DNA of 64,000 bases, taken from NCBI RefSeq assembly GCF_003112775.1, contig NZ_BFCH01000002.1:383195-447194 (forward strand), written 5' to 3'. Below, in pieces: positions 1 through 8,980 of the stretch. The notes under the pieces are model-generated. The model was given only the letters and a program-made list of their open reading frames with translations. It did no database searches and had not been told where the DNA came from. The DNA is from Mycobacterium montefiorense. Lineage in GTDB: Bacteria; Actinomycetota; Actinomycetes; Mycobacteriales; Mycobacteriaceae. Each line of letters begins with the position of its first letter. Positions within the stretch are counted from its first letter, which is position 1. The translations under genes were made by a program, and so were the position numbers.

Positions 1-536
1 GACATGAGGTTTTCCGCGGAGCCGACCAGATCCGGCAGACCATGACCAAGGTGCGGGCCGCTACGGCGTACCTGCGCGAGGCAACGATCGAGGGCATGAA
101 TGCGGGCGACGACCTCTGGACACTGATGCGCGACGTCAGGCTTCCCCCCGAGCTGGCGCTGCCCCAGGTGCACGGGAAGGTTGCCTGGATCGTGCGTGCG
201 ATCTGGGAGGAGCACGTCGGGTGGTTCCGCTACGAGTCCACCACCGAGCTGTATGACACACCGCTGTCGGCGGTTTGGGGAGACATCATCGAATTAACTG
301 GTGGCACAGACGCACTCATTGATCGGGCGCGGATTCATGTCGAGCAAGGGCGGGCACTGCAAGCGTTGCATCTCATCGACATCGTGCTGCACCACTGCCC
401 GCAAGATACCGCGGCTTTGCGGGTGAAAAAGCACGCGCTCGAGTGCCTTCTGGAGAGCAGCGGCCGCGAGAACTTCAGCGAGGTGCAGTGGCTCAAGCAG
501 GCGATAAAGGGCGCCGCGCCGCAGGATTCGGATTAG
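1..536 (+). CDS. Alkyl sulfatase, C-terminal part (5' end outside window)
   Basis: The reading frame is open to the window edge (first full codon at base 3), so the ATG at 42 is almost certainly internal. The visible part opens HEVFRGADQIRQT and continues through GMNAGDDLWTLMRDVRLPPE and GWFRYESTTELY. This is the dimerisation region typical of SdsA1/BDS1-type alkyl sulfatases, whose N-terminal metallo-beta-lactamase domain would lie upstream. The last 60 residues (ALQALHLIDIVLHHCP) resemble the helical segment before the sterol-carrier-like C-terminal domain. That last domain seems absent, because the gene stops about 30 residues later. Known family role: hydrolysis of alkyl sulfate esters. 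The catalytic zinc ligands cannot be checked here. Confidence 0.8.
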   Translation, partial: HEVFRGADQIRQTMTKVRAATAYLREATIEGMNAGDDLWTLMRDVRLPPELALPQVHGKVAWIVRAIWEEHVGWFRYESTTELYDTPLSAVWGDIIELTGGTDALIDRARIHVEQGRALQALHLIDIVLHHCPQDTAALRVKKHALECLLESSGRENFSEVQWLKQAIKGAAPQDSD

Positions 537-592
537 GCCTGAACCTTTACCACGTCGGAATTATCGTCGACCTCGACACCACAGCGCGGGAC

Positions 593-2080
593 CTATTCCG
601 CCGCAAGGGCTTCCTTGGCTGCACGTTCGCCGGATTGCGCTGCACCGCTGACGCAGTGATAGGAGTACGTGGACGTATCGACGCCCGCCCAGTGCACACG
701 TCCAATTGGCTCCCGCACGGCCGGACCGAACCCGGACCCCGTCCAGACGCCGGGTCCCATGCAGCCGGCGAAATCGCCGCGTGTCCATTCGTCCATCGAC
801 CAGTTGAACTCGAAGTAGGAATCAGGCTTCGGGTTCTGCGGCAAGATGGCCGGAAACGTGACCCGTTCAGAGAGCTGCGCGCCGTCTGTTCCGAATCGAT
901 GCGATATTTCCTTCAGTACCTGCGCCTTAAGTTCGGCCCGGGTCAGCCGATTGAAGTCGCGCGCCCTATCGCCGGCGATGAAAACGCTCATCAGGCCGGG
1001 TTTGTCGCTGGTCTCGTCGAACGCGCTTTCCCGCGCATTGGGGCTGTAATCGCCCGCGTAGATCGAGATCGATTCGCCGACCAGCCCGCGCTTGCGCCAG
1101 AACGCTTCGTCGTAACAGAGCCAGATCTTCCAGAAGGAACCCGTCGGCACTCGGTGCTGCAGTTGCGCGCGGTCCGGCGGCAGTATCGGATCGAAACCGA
1201 TGAAGTTCGTCATCGAGATATTCGTCGCGACGACGACGCGGCGCGCCCGCACGCTGACGTTCACCGCGCTGACGGTGACTCCGCTTGCGTCCTAGGAGAT
1301 CTGGCGCACCGCAGACGCTGTGTGGACGCTTTCCGGGCCTAACTTGGTGACGATCGCGTCGGCAATCTGCCGCATTCCGCCGCGGACGCGATACTGCTGC
1401 GCTTGTCCGGGGCTCTGGCCGCTCATGTTGAACAACTTGCTCCGGTAGGTCTTGAGCACGAAAAGCCAGTGCAGTAGTGAGCATGCACCGAGTTCGACGC
1501 CCGTGTATCCACGATCGCGGCGCCCAGCAGTGCCGGGCACCCTTGGTGGTGATGTTCAGGTCGAACCACGACTGAACGGTTATCTGGTCGGCTTCGCGCG
1601 TAGTGCCGGGTCCCAGGCTGACCGTGAACGGAAACTTGATCTCGGCCACGGTGCCTCGGGATTGACGACCTCCGACATCTTTTCCATGCTGAGGATGGCC
1701 TTGCCCAGATCCAATTTCGCGGGCATGGAAATCGGTGGCAGCGCCTTCAGGGGATTGGAATCGTGGGCGTCGTATTCATGGACCTTGTTCGACGAGTCCA
1801 CGAATATGGTCTTGCCTTGGTCGTACTGCGCATACACCTCGACGCCGAGTTCGTCCATCAGCCGTCGGACGTCGGGCTGCGCCTGCGCGTCGGCCACCCA
1901 CTGGCCGCCGATCTCGAACAGGGTGCCGTCCGAGAGTTGCGCGCTCCAGGTGCGACCGCCGATGCGCGGTGAGGCCTCGAGCACCGTCACGGAGTGGCCT
2001 GCTTGATGAAGGCGGTGGGCCGCGGTCAATCCCGCGTATCCTGCACCGACGACGCAGAAATCGGCTTCAAGCTCAGGCAT
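593..2080 (-). pseudogene. Flavin-containing amine oxidase, decayed
   Basis: The N-terminus (start at 2080) has the FAD dinucleotide fold CVVGAGYAGLTAAHRL, VLEASPRIGGRTWS and the amine-oxidase GGQWV block. The frame is then lost near 1646, regained in a second frame (AEIKFPFTVSLGPG, QSWFDLNITTKGAR), moves to a third near 1530 (ALLGAAIVDT), and returns to the first near 1508 (GVELGACSLLHWL). An in-frame TAG at 1292-1294 then interrupts RQIS/DASGVTVSA. The rest, to the stop at 593, is well preserved (RRVVVATN, GRVHWAGVDTSTYSYHCVSGA, the FAD-binding C-terminus). Each shift fits loss of one base, two of them in GGG runs. The parent would be a monoamine/putrescine-oxidase-type flavoenzyme of about 490 residues. 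Sequencing error could explain some shifts but not easily the amber codon. Confidence 0.85.
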
Positions 2081-2341
2081 CGCTGTCCTCTCGCCGCGTG
2101 AGAGTCGACCGGAACTCTACGCGCCGTCGGTAGTTGGCGGGCGAAGTTTTCCGATCTTACTGGCAAATGCTGACGCGTGCGTAAATACAAGGCGCCCAAC
2201 GTTTTGCGACTATGCCGGCGACGCGTGGCCCGACAGCGTTTTAGTACACCGGCTCGGCGGGTAGGCAAGGTTGAACCGATCCGAGGGGTAACCGTCAAGC
2301 GCGGACATAAAACTCGGCTCGTCGAGGAATGGAGGTAGCGC

Positions 2342-2512
2342 ATGCGCGCTGAAGAAGGCGACGAATCGGTCGAGGATTACGCCCGAGAAGGAAAGCAAAC
2401 GCACGACAAGATCAAGGAAGTCCAGCGACCGGGAAGCCCCTTGGGGCGTGTCGTGGCGCGGGTCGCCAAGTTCTTTCGCGGCGAACATGATTCCCCAGGT
2501 GGCACCGGCTGA
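2342..2512 (+). CDS. Small hypothetical protein (56 aa)
   Basis: A short frame starts at ATG 2342, about six bases after a strong GGAGGT (ribosome site around 2332). It encodes MRAEEGDESVEDYAREGKQT, then a basic stretch and the ending EHDSPGGTG. The charge pattern is acidic then basic, with no membrane segment and no recognised domain. It lies 25 bases before the hydrolase gene and reads the same way, so the two may be co-transcribed. The Shine-Dalgarno match and codon composition are the only support. Function unknown. Confidence 0.5.
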   Translation: MRAEEGDESVEDYAREGKQTHDKIKEVQRPGSPLGRVVARVAKFFRGEHDSPGGTG

Positions 2513-2536
2513 GCGAGGTGGTCTTACGATCTCTTG

Positions 2537-3412
2537 ATGACGACTGCTCCTGAACAGTTCTCCACCTCAGGGATGGGTGGCGTCCGCATCGTCGCCGACC
2601 GCCAGGGCGATCCGCTGTCGCGGGCCGTGGTGTTTTTGCACGGCGGCGGCCAGACCCGGCGCTCGTGGGGCCGGGCGGCCGCGGCAGTGGCCAAACGCGG
2701 CTGGCAAGCGGTCACGATCGATCTGCGGGGTCATGGTGAATCCGACTGGTCGAGCGAAGGCGACTACCGCGTGGTCAGCTTTGCCGCCGACGTCCAAGAG
2801 GTGCTGCGGGGCCTGCCCGAAAAGCCGGTGCTGGTGGGCGCCTCGCTGGGCGGATTCACCTCGATGCTGCTGGCCGGGGAGATCTCGCCCGGCATCGCCA
2901 GTGCCGTCGTTCTCGTCGACATCGTGCCCAATATGGAGCAATCAGGGGCGAATCGCATTCACAACTTCATGGCCGACCGCGTGGAATCGGGATTCGCCTC
3001 ACTCGAAGAAGTTGCCGACGCGATCGCCGAATACAACCCGCACCGGCCCAGGCCTACCGATCTGGACGGGCTGACGACGAACCTGCGTCGCCGGGGGGAT
3101 CGTTGGTATTGGCACTGGGATCCCCAATTCATAAGCGGCACTGCGGCTTTTCCGCCATTCGAGGTCACCGACGCGGAGCGCATGCATATCGCCGTCGAGG
3201 CGATTCTGCGCAGCGGTGTGCCGATGCTCCTGATTCGTGGCCAAGTGAGCGACCTGGTCAGCCAGGAGCGTGCCGACGAATTTCTCGCACGCTTTCCTCA
3301 GGTCGAGTTCACCGACGTGCGCGGTGCCGGACACATGGTGGCCGGCGATCGAAACGACGTCTTCGCGGGCGCCGTTCTGGATTTCTTGTCCCGCCACGTT
3401 GACGGGGGCTAA
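2537..3412 (+). CDS. Alpha/beta hydrolase
   Basis: 291 residues with the alpha/beta-hydrolase order: oxyanion segment VVFLHGGGQTRRSW (about 31-44), strand IDLRGHGES (61-69), nucleophile elbow VGASLGGF with Ser103, and a final histidine in GAGHMVAGD. The cap region is rich in Trp/Tyr (RWYWHWDP). This fits the peroxidase/epoxide-hydrolase/lipase-like lineage; the substrate cannot be deduced. ATG at 2537 was preferred over the TTG three bases earlier. It follows the small gene at 2342 and precedes a SnoaL-like gene by about 110 bases. Confidence 0.85.
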   Translation: MTTAPEQFSTSGMGGVRIVADRQGDPLSRAVVFLHGGGQTRRSWGRAAAAVAKRGWQAVTIDLRGHGESDWSSEGDYRVVSFAADVQEVLRGLPEKPVLVGASLGGFTSMLLAGEISPGIASAVVLVDIVPNMEQSGANRIHNFMADRVESGFASLEEVADAIAEYNPHRPRPTDLDGLTTNLRRRGDRWYWHWDPQFISGTAAFPPFEVTDAERMHIAVEAILRSGVPMLLIRGQVSDLVSQERADEFLARFPQVEFTDVRGAGHMVAGDRNDVFAGAVLDFLSRHVDGG

Positions 3413-3520
3413 CGCCGGGCTGTTTTGCGAACTGCGCCTAGGTCGTTGTGTTGACCCGCCCTGTTCCCTAATATTTGTTCCGATAGACCACAGCCGGCGT
3501 CGCAGCGTTGGCACAACCGA

Positions 3521-4105
3521 ATGGAACAGCCGATGACGACCGACGTCGAATTGCGCGACCGGGTGGCCCGCCTCGAGGCTCGAGCCGAGATCTTCGACTG
3601 TGTGCAGCGCTACGCGCGGGGGATCGACCGACGTGACCGGGTGCTGTTGCGGTCGGCCTATCACGACGACGCGATCGACGATCACATCGGATTTGTGGGC
3701 CCCGCAGAGGATTTCATCGACTGGGCGTTCGCCTACCACTCCACGCAGACGCGGCACCAGCACTATCTGCTCAACCACACGTCGGAAGTCGACGGCGACG
3801 AGGCGCACGCCGAGACCTACTACCTGTTCGTCGGGACAGACTGCGAACCGGCCAACCACATGACCATCTCCGGCGGCCGCTACATCGACCGCCTCGAGCG
3901 ACGTGACGGCCGCTGGGCGATCGTGGACCGGGTGTGTATCGCCGAGTGGATCGTCGACTCGACGAATCTGATCAGCGAGGAAGTCGTCGCGATGCTCACC
4001 GGCGTCAAGGGCGCCGCACGCGACCGCAGCGACCCCTCCTACACCCGCCCGCTGAAGGCGGCGCGGGCTAGCACAGACACCACAGCATTCCGTTCGCCGC
4101 TCTGA
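3521..4105 (+). CDS. SnoaL/NTF2-like domain protein
   Basis: A 194-residue protein opening with LRDRVARLEARAEIFDCVQRYARGIDRRDR, then AYHDDAIDDHIGFVGPAEDFIDW and a beta-sheet half containing HYLLNHTSEVDGDEAHAETYY and GGRYIDRLERRDGRWAI. This is the layout of the SnoaL_4 subgroup of the NTF2-like cone fold, often found beside steroid or aromatic catabolism genes and including isomerases, dehydratases and ring-hydroxylase beta-like proteins. No catalytic assignment is possible from sequence. An internal ATG at 3533 is an alternative start. The last 30 residues look disordered. Confidence 0.75.
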   Translation: MEQPMTTDVELRDRVARLEARAEIFDCVQRYARGIDRRDRVLLRSAYHDDAIDDHIGFVGPAEDFIDWAFAYHSTQTRHQHYLLNHTSEVDGDEAHAETYYLFVGTDCEPANHMTISGGRYIDRLERRDGRWAIVDRVCIAEWIVDSTNLISEEVVAMLTGVKGAARDRSDPSYTRPLKAARASTDTTAFRSPL

Positions 4106-4161
4106 CCTGCGTCAAGCCGCACACGGGCTGGTAGCATCCTGGCCCGACAAAGGAGAGCGGC

Positions 4162-4806
4162 GTGGGTATAGCGCGGTTGCGGGGGTTGGGCCTGTTCGTC
4201 GCGGTGGCGACGGTGGCGACGGTGTTTGCGAATACGGCTGCGGCTGACGTGCCGCCGACGCCGGGCGTGCAGGTCGATGATGAAAGTGGCCGGTGCACGG
4301 CGGGTTTCGCGGCGCAGGGCAACGATGGCGACTACTACTTGCTGACCAGCGGGCACTGCGACGCGCACGACGGGTCGGTTTGGACTTACGGCGAGAGCGT
4401 CCCGCTCGGGACCATCACCGCCAGTGAGAAAGAAGGCGACAAGCGCGACGCCGCGATAATCCGGCTGGTGCCCGCCGTCGGCGAGCCCGCCGGTGGTGTC
4501 GGGGCCAAGCCGGTTCGGGATGTGTTGGGCCGCAACCAGATTAAGATGGGCATGCCGTTCTGTAAGTTGGGTGCGGTCACGGCGGAGACCTGCGGCACCA
4601 TCACCGGCATCGACGGCAACGTGGTCGAAGCCAGCGTCTTCAGTCTGAATGGCGACAGTGGCAGTCCCGGCTACGTGGTGAACGACGACGGCACCGTCAG
4701 TGCCGTCGGCATCCTGATGTCCTCGCCGGACGGTGACGACAACACCACGTACTTCACTCTCGTGCAGCCGCTGCTGGGCAAGTGGGGAATACACATTCTG
4801 CCCTGA
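4162..4806 (+). CDS. Secreted chymotrypsin-like serine protease
   Basis: GTG start preceded by AAAGGAGAG. Residues 1-28 form a signal peptide (hydrophobic LFVAVATVATVFANTAAA). The mature 186 residues show a chymotrypsin-type triad: His65 in TSGHC, Asp96 in KRDAAIIR, and Ser166 in NGDSGSPGY. Two cysteine pairs are plausible (C45/C66 and C134/C144). The size and motifs resemble the small exported mycobacterial proteases of the Rv1815 type. There is no long pro-region as in streptogrisins. Likely acts outside the membrane; substrate unknown. Confidence 0.85.
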   Translation: MGIARLRGLGLFVAVATVATVFANTAAADVPPTPGVQVDDESGRCTAGFAAQGNDGDYYLLTSGHCDAHDGSVWTYGESVPLGTITASEKEGDKRDAAIIRLVPAVGEPAGGVGAKPVRDVLGRNQIKMGMPFCKLGAVTAETCGTITGIDGNVVEASVFSLNGDSGSPGYVVNDDGTVSAVGILMSSPDGDDNTTYFTLVQPLLGKWGIHILP

Positions 4807-4974
4807 CGCACGCTCAGCAAAGGCCGCGTCAGAGCGGTGGTTTCGTCGAGGTGGGTATTGGGTACAAGCCGCTGCGGTGTCTTGCCTACGGATGGGCGGG
4901 GACCGGTAGGGTCCGTAGGTGTTGACAGAGGCGAACGCGAAGGTAGCGGCACCAGCAACACGAAGGAGCGGGCG

Positions 4975-5439
4975 TTGAAGCGTGGGATCGTGATCGGCGC
5001 AGCTAGCGTGGCCATGGTGGTCGCGAGCTGCGTCGGCTGTTCGAGCAACAAGTCCAACACCGGCGCGTCGAGCACGGCAGCAGCGCCGTCCGGCCCGCAG
5101 GTCATCGTCGACGGCCAGAAACAGAACGTGAGTGGTCCGGTCACTTGCGCGCCGGCCGGCGACAACATCAACATCGGAATCGGTGACGCCAGCGCCGGTG
5201 TGGGTGCGGTAATCAGCAACGCCAACCCGCCCATCGTTCATGCGGTCGGGCTGGGCAGCGTCAACGGCGTCGCGTTCGGATATTCCGATGCCGCGCCGAA
5301 CCAAGGCAGCAACGCTGGGGCCGCGGTGGACGGCAAGACCTACGCGATCAAGGGCACCGCGACCGGTACCGACATGACCAATCCGGAGCAGCCGCAGACG
5401 GTGACCAAGCCTTTCGAGATAGACCTGACCTGCCCGTGA
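4975..5439 (+). CDS. LpqH-like (19-kDa antigen family) lipoprotein
   Basis: The best start is TTG at 4975, behind GAAGGAG. It gives MKRGIVIGAASVAMVVASC followed by VGCSSNKS, a lipoprotein signal with acylatable Cys19 (VASC) or Cys22 (aligned with LSGC of LpqH). The mature part matches the LpqH/19-kDa family layout: a Ser/Thr/Ala-rich linker, VIVDGQKQNVSGPVTC, GDNINIGIG, NPPIVHAVGLGSVNGVAFGY and the C-terminal ITGTATGTDM...FEIDLTC block. It is 154 residues, close to LpqH (159). It would be a surface lipoprotein. The frame extends upstream, but that part lacks a signal and is not believed. Confidence 0.85.
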   Translation: MKRGIVIGAASVAMVVASCVGCSSNKSNTGASSTAAAPSGPQVIVDGQKQNVSGPVTCAPAGDNINIGIGDASAGVGAVISNANPPIVHAVGLGSVNGVAFGYSDAAPNQGSNAGAAVDGKTYAIKGTATGTDMTNPEQPQTVTKPFEIDLTCP

Positions 5440-5490
5440 TGCGGGCCAACCAGACGTCGTCGGGGTAGAAGCCCCAGAGGGGACGCAGTT

Positions 5491-6423
5491 ATGTCTAGGA
5501 AGCGTGTCAGCGCGGTGGCGCTCGCGATGGGACTCAGCATCTCGGCGTTGAACCCGGGGTTCGCGAGTGCCTTCCCACTCGACCCGCCGCCTTGCCCGGG
5601 TGGCGAGTGCCGCGGCGGCCCCGGCGGGCCGCATAGCCCGCAGGCGCCGGAGACCACCGCCCCGCCCGCGACCTCTGCAGCGCCCGCAACGACCGCGGCG
5701 CCCGCAACGACCGCGGCGCCACAGACTACGGCCGCACCGCAGACCACCGAGCCGCCGAGTCCGCAAACCACGGCGCCACAAACCACGGCGCCGCAAACCA
5801 CCGCGAGTGCGCCGACCACGACCGCGCCGGCCACCCCGACCACGACGCCGCCGGCGACCCAGACGACGACACCGGCCGAGCAGACCACGACTCCGCCGAG
5901 TTCGCACACGACAACGCCGGCCGAACAAACCACCACGGCACCGAGCGCGCAGACCACGACGCCCGCCGGCAGCCAAACGACGTCGCCGTCCGGACAGCGG
6001 CCGACCCGGACCGTCGTGGCGCCGAGCACTCAGCCCCCGCACGAGCCGTACCAGCCGCGCGGTACCTATCTGACGGCCAGCGCCGACATCGGCGGTCCGA
6101 TGGACTCGAACGTGGGCTTCAGCATTGTCGGCCACGGTGCGCCGCCTCCGCCGCCGCCGCGGGGCTGGGGCTGGAACGACGGCCCGCCTCCGGGCCACCC
6201 GCCGCCACACTGGCAGGGTCCGCCGCCTCCGGGCGGCTGGAACGGGCCGCCACCTCCCGGTGGCTGGAACCGCCCATGGGCCGGGCCGCCGCGCGATGTG
6301 GTTTATGCGCGCAGCAACTTCTCGCCGTTCGCCTACAACACCTTCACCGTCGTCCCGGTCTTCAACTGGCAGTTCGGCGGTTGGGGCTACTGGTTCTTCG
6401 GTGTGTGGATCCCGCTTTACTGA
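5491..6423 (+). CDS. Exported Pro/Thr-rich protein
   Basis: 310 residues: signal peptide (MSRKRVSAVALAMGLSISAL...FASA, cleaved near 27), a long low-complexity region of PQTTAPQTT and TTTPAEQ units (about 50-170), a short folded segment (YLTASADIGGPMDSNVGFSIVGHG), a Pro/Gly/Trp block with repeated PPPPGGWNGP (about 220-270), and an aromatic end FNWQFGGWGYWFFGVWIPLY. The Thr/Pro tract resembles a glycosylated cell-wall stalk and the aromatic tail may pack against the envelope. No enzymatic domain is visible. A GAGGGGACGC sequence precedes the ATG. Confidence 0.75.
   Translation: MSRKRVSAVALAMGLSISALNPGFASAFPLDPPPCPGGECRGGPGGPHSPQAPETTAPPATSAAPATTAAPATTAAPQTTAAPQTTEPPSPQTTAPQTTAPQTTASAPTTTAPATPTTTPPATQTTTPAEQTTTPPSSHTTTPAEQTTTAPSAQTTTPAGSQTTSPSGQRPTRTVVAPSTQPPHEPYQPRGTYLTASADIGGPMDSNVGFSIVGHGAPPPPPPRGWGWNDGPPPGHPPPHWQGPPPPGGWNGPPPPGGWNRPWAGPPRDVVYARSNFSPFAYNTFTVVPVFNWQFGGWGYWFFGVWIPLY
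5651..5990 (+). repeat. Low-complexity ACC/CCG tract encoding PQTT-type repeats
   Basis: Short imperfect direct repeats (for example accacggcgccgcaaacc) encode the Thr/Pro stalk of the exported protein. Units are 12-15 bases and vary, so the tract is likely to differ in length between strains. The same composition generates long spurious open frames on the opposite strand. Confidence 0.7.
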
Positions 6424-6445
6424 CGGCGACCGGGACATCCCTTAG

Positions 6446-7216
6446 TTGGAAAGACGATTCGTCAGGCTGGGCCGCGACGGCGGCCTGGTCACCGTCGAGT
6501 TGATCAACTCCAAGACGCTCAACATCCTGGGTAGCGGCGCCATCGGAGAACTGACCGACGCCTTCCACGCGATCGGCCAAGACGGCGACGTCCGCGTCGT
6601 GGTGCTTCGCGGGGCGGGTGAGAAGGCGTTCATCGGTGGCGCCGACATCAACGAGATGGTCGCCCTGGACCGGTCCACCGGTGAGGTTTTCATCCGTCGG
6701 CTCGCGGCCTTGTGTGAGGCGATCCGCGATTGCCCCGTGCCCGTCATCGCCCGGCTTGCGGGTTGGTGCCTCGGCGGTGGACTGGAAGTCGCGATCTCGT
6801 GTGATCTGCGAATCGCGGAGCCGGGGGCCAAATTCGGCATGCCGGAAGTGGCCGTCGGAATCCCATCGGTGATCCATTCGGCCCTGTTGCCCGCGCTGAT
6901 CGGGGCGTCGCATTCGGCCTGGCTCTTGCTCACCGGCGAAACGATCGACGCCGAGACGGCGGCCGGCTGGGGGCTGGTGCATGAGGTCGTCGCCGCCGAG
7001 GAACTCGACGGCCGCATCGCCGAACTCACCACGAGACTCGGTGGATTCGGCACGTCCGCGGTTCGCCAACAAAAGCGCCTACTCAACAAATGGTTCGACA
7101 TGACCGTGCACGGGGCGATCGAGGACAGCATCGAGCAGTTCGGTCTGTCATTCCTGACGGGGGAGCCGCAGCAACACATGCAGGCGTTCCTGTCCCGTAA
7201 GAGCGGCGAAAGTTAG
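6446..7216 (+). CDS. Enoyl-CoA hydratase/isomerase (crotonase) family
   Basis: 256 residues with the crotonase fold. The oxyanion-hole blocks are EKAFIGGADINEM (about 60-72) and AGWCLGGGLEVAISCDLRIA (about 109-128), and PEVAVGIPSVIHSALLP follows where hydratases carry their second glutamate loop. A glutamate is present in GGGLE. Members act on acyl-CoA thioesters by hydration, isomerisation or hydrolysis, and the exact reaction cannot be fixed. The start is a TTG close behind the previous gene, so both may share a transcript. It is not in an obvious fatty-acid operon. Confidence 0.8.
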   Translation: MERRFVRLGRDGGLVTVELINSKTLNILGSGAIGELTDAFHAIGQDGDVRVVVLRGAGEKAFIGGADINEMVALDRSTGEVFIRRLAALCEAIRDCPVPVIARLAGWCLGGGLEVAISCDLRIAEPGAKFGMPEVAVGIPSVIHSALLPALIGASHSAWLLLTGETIDAETAAGWGLVHEVVAAEELDGRIAELTTRLGGFGTSAVRQQKRLLNKWFDMTVHGAIEDSIEQFGLSFLTGEPQQHMQAFLSRKSGES

Positions 7217-7280
7217 TCTCGGCATCCGCTGACCGCGTGAACGCGCGGCCAGGGTTGTTGCGGCGCTAGCCAGGCAAAAC

Positions 7281-7299
7281 TAAGGTAAGCCTAAGCTTA
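7281..7299 (+). promoter_or_regulatory. IdeR (DtxR-type) iron box
   Basis: The 19 bases TAAGGTAAGCCTAAGCTTA match the degenerate iron-box consensus TWAGGTWAGSCTWACCTWA at 18 of 19 positions. The site ends 40 bases before the diflavin reductase ATG, where IdeR would block transcription when iron is plentiful. This predicts iron-starvation induction of the gene at 7340. Confidence 0.75.
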
Positions 7300-7339
7300 G
7301 GGACGCGAAGCCTCGCGCGCGACAACAACGGGAGCGATC

Positions 7340-8980
7340 ATGACTTCTCAACCCGAATTCTCGCTGGTCGTCGGCTTCGGCAGTGACATGGGCAATGCCG
7401 AAGACGCCGCCATGTCGTTCGCCGAAGCAGCCGAGGAATCTCTCGGTGTCAGCGCCACGGCTATCGAACTCAACCAGATCGAACTGGCCGATCTGCAATC
7501 CGCGTCCCACTTCATCGTCGTGTGTTCGACGTGGGGCGAGGGCGAGTTCCCGGACAACGCCTCCTTGTTCTGGGAGGCGATCAACGCCGGCGGCGCCGAG
7601 CGGCTCGAACATTTGAGGTTCGCGGTGCTTGCCCTCGGCGACACGGGATACGAGCTGTTCTGCAACGCTGGGCGCCTGCTTGACGAGCGGCTGGAGGCCC
7701 TGGGCGGCATCCGGCTGGTGGAACGTGTCGACGTCGACGGCGTCTATACCCAGGCGGCCGAGGCGTGGACGGACGATCTGGTCAAGCTGCTGTCCGCCGA
7801 CCACACCGAACCCGCCCCCGCGGCTGTCATCAGCGCACCGGAGCCACGTGCGGCCGACACCGCTGAGCCGGCACGCCGGGATCGCAGTCATCCGCTTTTC
7901 GAAGCCCGAATCGCGGTCAACCGACTGCTCACCACGACCGAGTCAGACAAGGAGGTCCGCCACTATGAGATGGACCTCTTCGGATCCGGGATCGCCTACC
8001 GCACAGGCGATTCGATCGCCGTGCATGCCAGCAACGATCCAATCCTGGTCGACGAGATCCTGAGCCAGCTCGGTGTGGGGCCCGAACACGCGGTGGCCGG
8101 CTATGACGAGCGGCTCGGCACGCTGCTCGCCGAACACCTCGAGATCCGGACACCGTCGCGGGCCCTGCAGACACTGGTCGCCTCCCGAACTCCTGACGCG
8201 GCCGCGGCAAGCGCGCCGGGCGGCGACATCGTTGCCGCACCGGGCTCGTGGTGGTACGGCAAGGACGTGCTCGACCTGATCAGGCTGGGCGAGCTGACGA
8301 TCGATGAAGTCGTCGACACCCTGCGTCCTCTTCAGTCGCGCGACTACTCGATCGCGTCGAGCCCCCTGGTGTATCCCGACCACGTGCACCTTACGGTGGC
8401 GACGGTGCGCTACACGGTCGGCGATCGTCGGCATGGCGGCGTGGCCTCGACGTTCCTGGCGGAGCGTGGTGAGGCGGTACGGGTACAGCTGCGCCCCAAT
8501 CATTCGTTTCGGCTGCCGGCGGCCGACGTGCCGATCATCATGATCGGCCCCGGTACCGGCATCGCGCCGTTCCGTGGCTTTTTGCAGGAACGACAGGCTG
8601 TCGGCGCATCCGGTCGCTCGTGGCTGTTTTTCGGGGATCGGCGGCGCCGCTGCGATTTCCTCTACGACGACGAGCTCGGTGCCTTCATCCGCTGCGGCAC
8701 GCTGACCCGACTTGACCTGGCTTTCTCCCGCGATGGAGCGGTCGGCGACCCGAAACAGTATGTCCAGCAACGTATGTGGGAGAACTCAGCGGAGATCTTC
8801 CGCTGGCTGCAGGACGGCGCGTATGTGTACGTGTGCGGTGACGCCGAACGAATGGCCAAGGATGTCGACGCGGCACTGCGTGGCATCGTGGCCCGCTGCG
8901 GCGGGATGGACGATGCCGCCGCGCACGCCTATGTCAACGACCTGATGAAGAACCACCGCTATCTGCGCGACGTCTACTGA
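7340..8980 (+). CDS. CysJ-like diflavin reductase (FMN/FAD/NADPH)
   Basis: 546 residues with three domains. An N-terminal flavodoxin (GFGSDMGNAEDAA, STWGEGEFPDNA, LALGDTGYELFC; about 8-145) is followed by an FAD-binding barrel with RDYSIASSP (about 334-342), then a nucleotide domain with IGPGTGIAPFRGFL and a C-terminal YVYVCGDAERMAKDV. This is the architecture of sulfite-reductase flavoprotein alpha and other P450-reductase-like enzymes, passing electrons from NADPH through FAD to FMN. It is slightly shorter than E. coli CysJ and has no sulfite reductase haemoprotein beside it, so the acceptor is unknown. The upstream IdeR box suggests a role in iron acquisition, for example reducing ferric siderophore or serving an iron-limited redox partner (inference). 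Confidence 0.85.
   Translation: MTSQPEFSLVVGFGSDMGNAEDAAMSFAEAAEESLGVSATAIELNQIELADLQSASHFIVVCSTWGEGEFPDNASLFWEAINAGGAERLEHLRFAVLALGDTGYELFCNAGRLLDERLEALGGIRLVERVDVDGVYTQAAEAWTDDLVKLLSADHTEPAPAAVISAPEPRAADTAEPARRDRSHPLFEARIAVNRLLTTTESDKEVRHYEMDLFGSGIAYRTGDSIAVHASNDPILVDEILSQLGVGPEHAVAGYDERLGTLLAEHLEIRTPSRALQTLVASRTPDAAAASAPGGDIVAAPGSWWYGKDVLDLIRLGELTIDEVVDTLRPLQSRDYSIASSPLVYPDHVHLTVATVRYTVGDRRHGGVASTFLAERGEAVRVQLRPNHSFRLPAADVPIIMIGPGTGIAPFRGFLQERQAVGASGRSWLFFGDRRRRCDFLYDDELGAFIRCGTLTRLDLAFSRDGAVGDPKQYVQQRMWENSAEIFRWLQDGAYVYVCGDAERMAKDVDAALRGIVARCGGMDDAAAHAYVNDLMKNHRYLRDVY

Noticed and set aside
5641..5990. CRISPR-like array
   Set aside because: Units are contiguous, short and in frame with a Thr/Pro-rich protein; there are no spacers.
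4039..6438. A 799-codon Arg-rich open frame on the minus strand
   Set aside because: It is the shadow of four real plus-strand genes; long frames opposite high-GC and repetitive ACC/CCG coding DNA are expected, and it has no domain or ribosome site.
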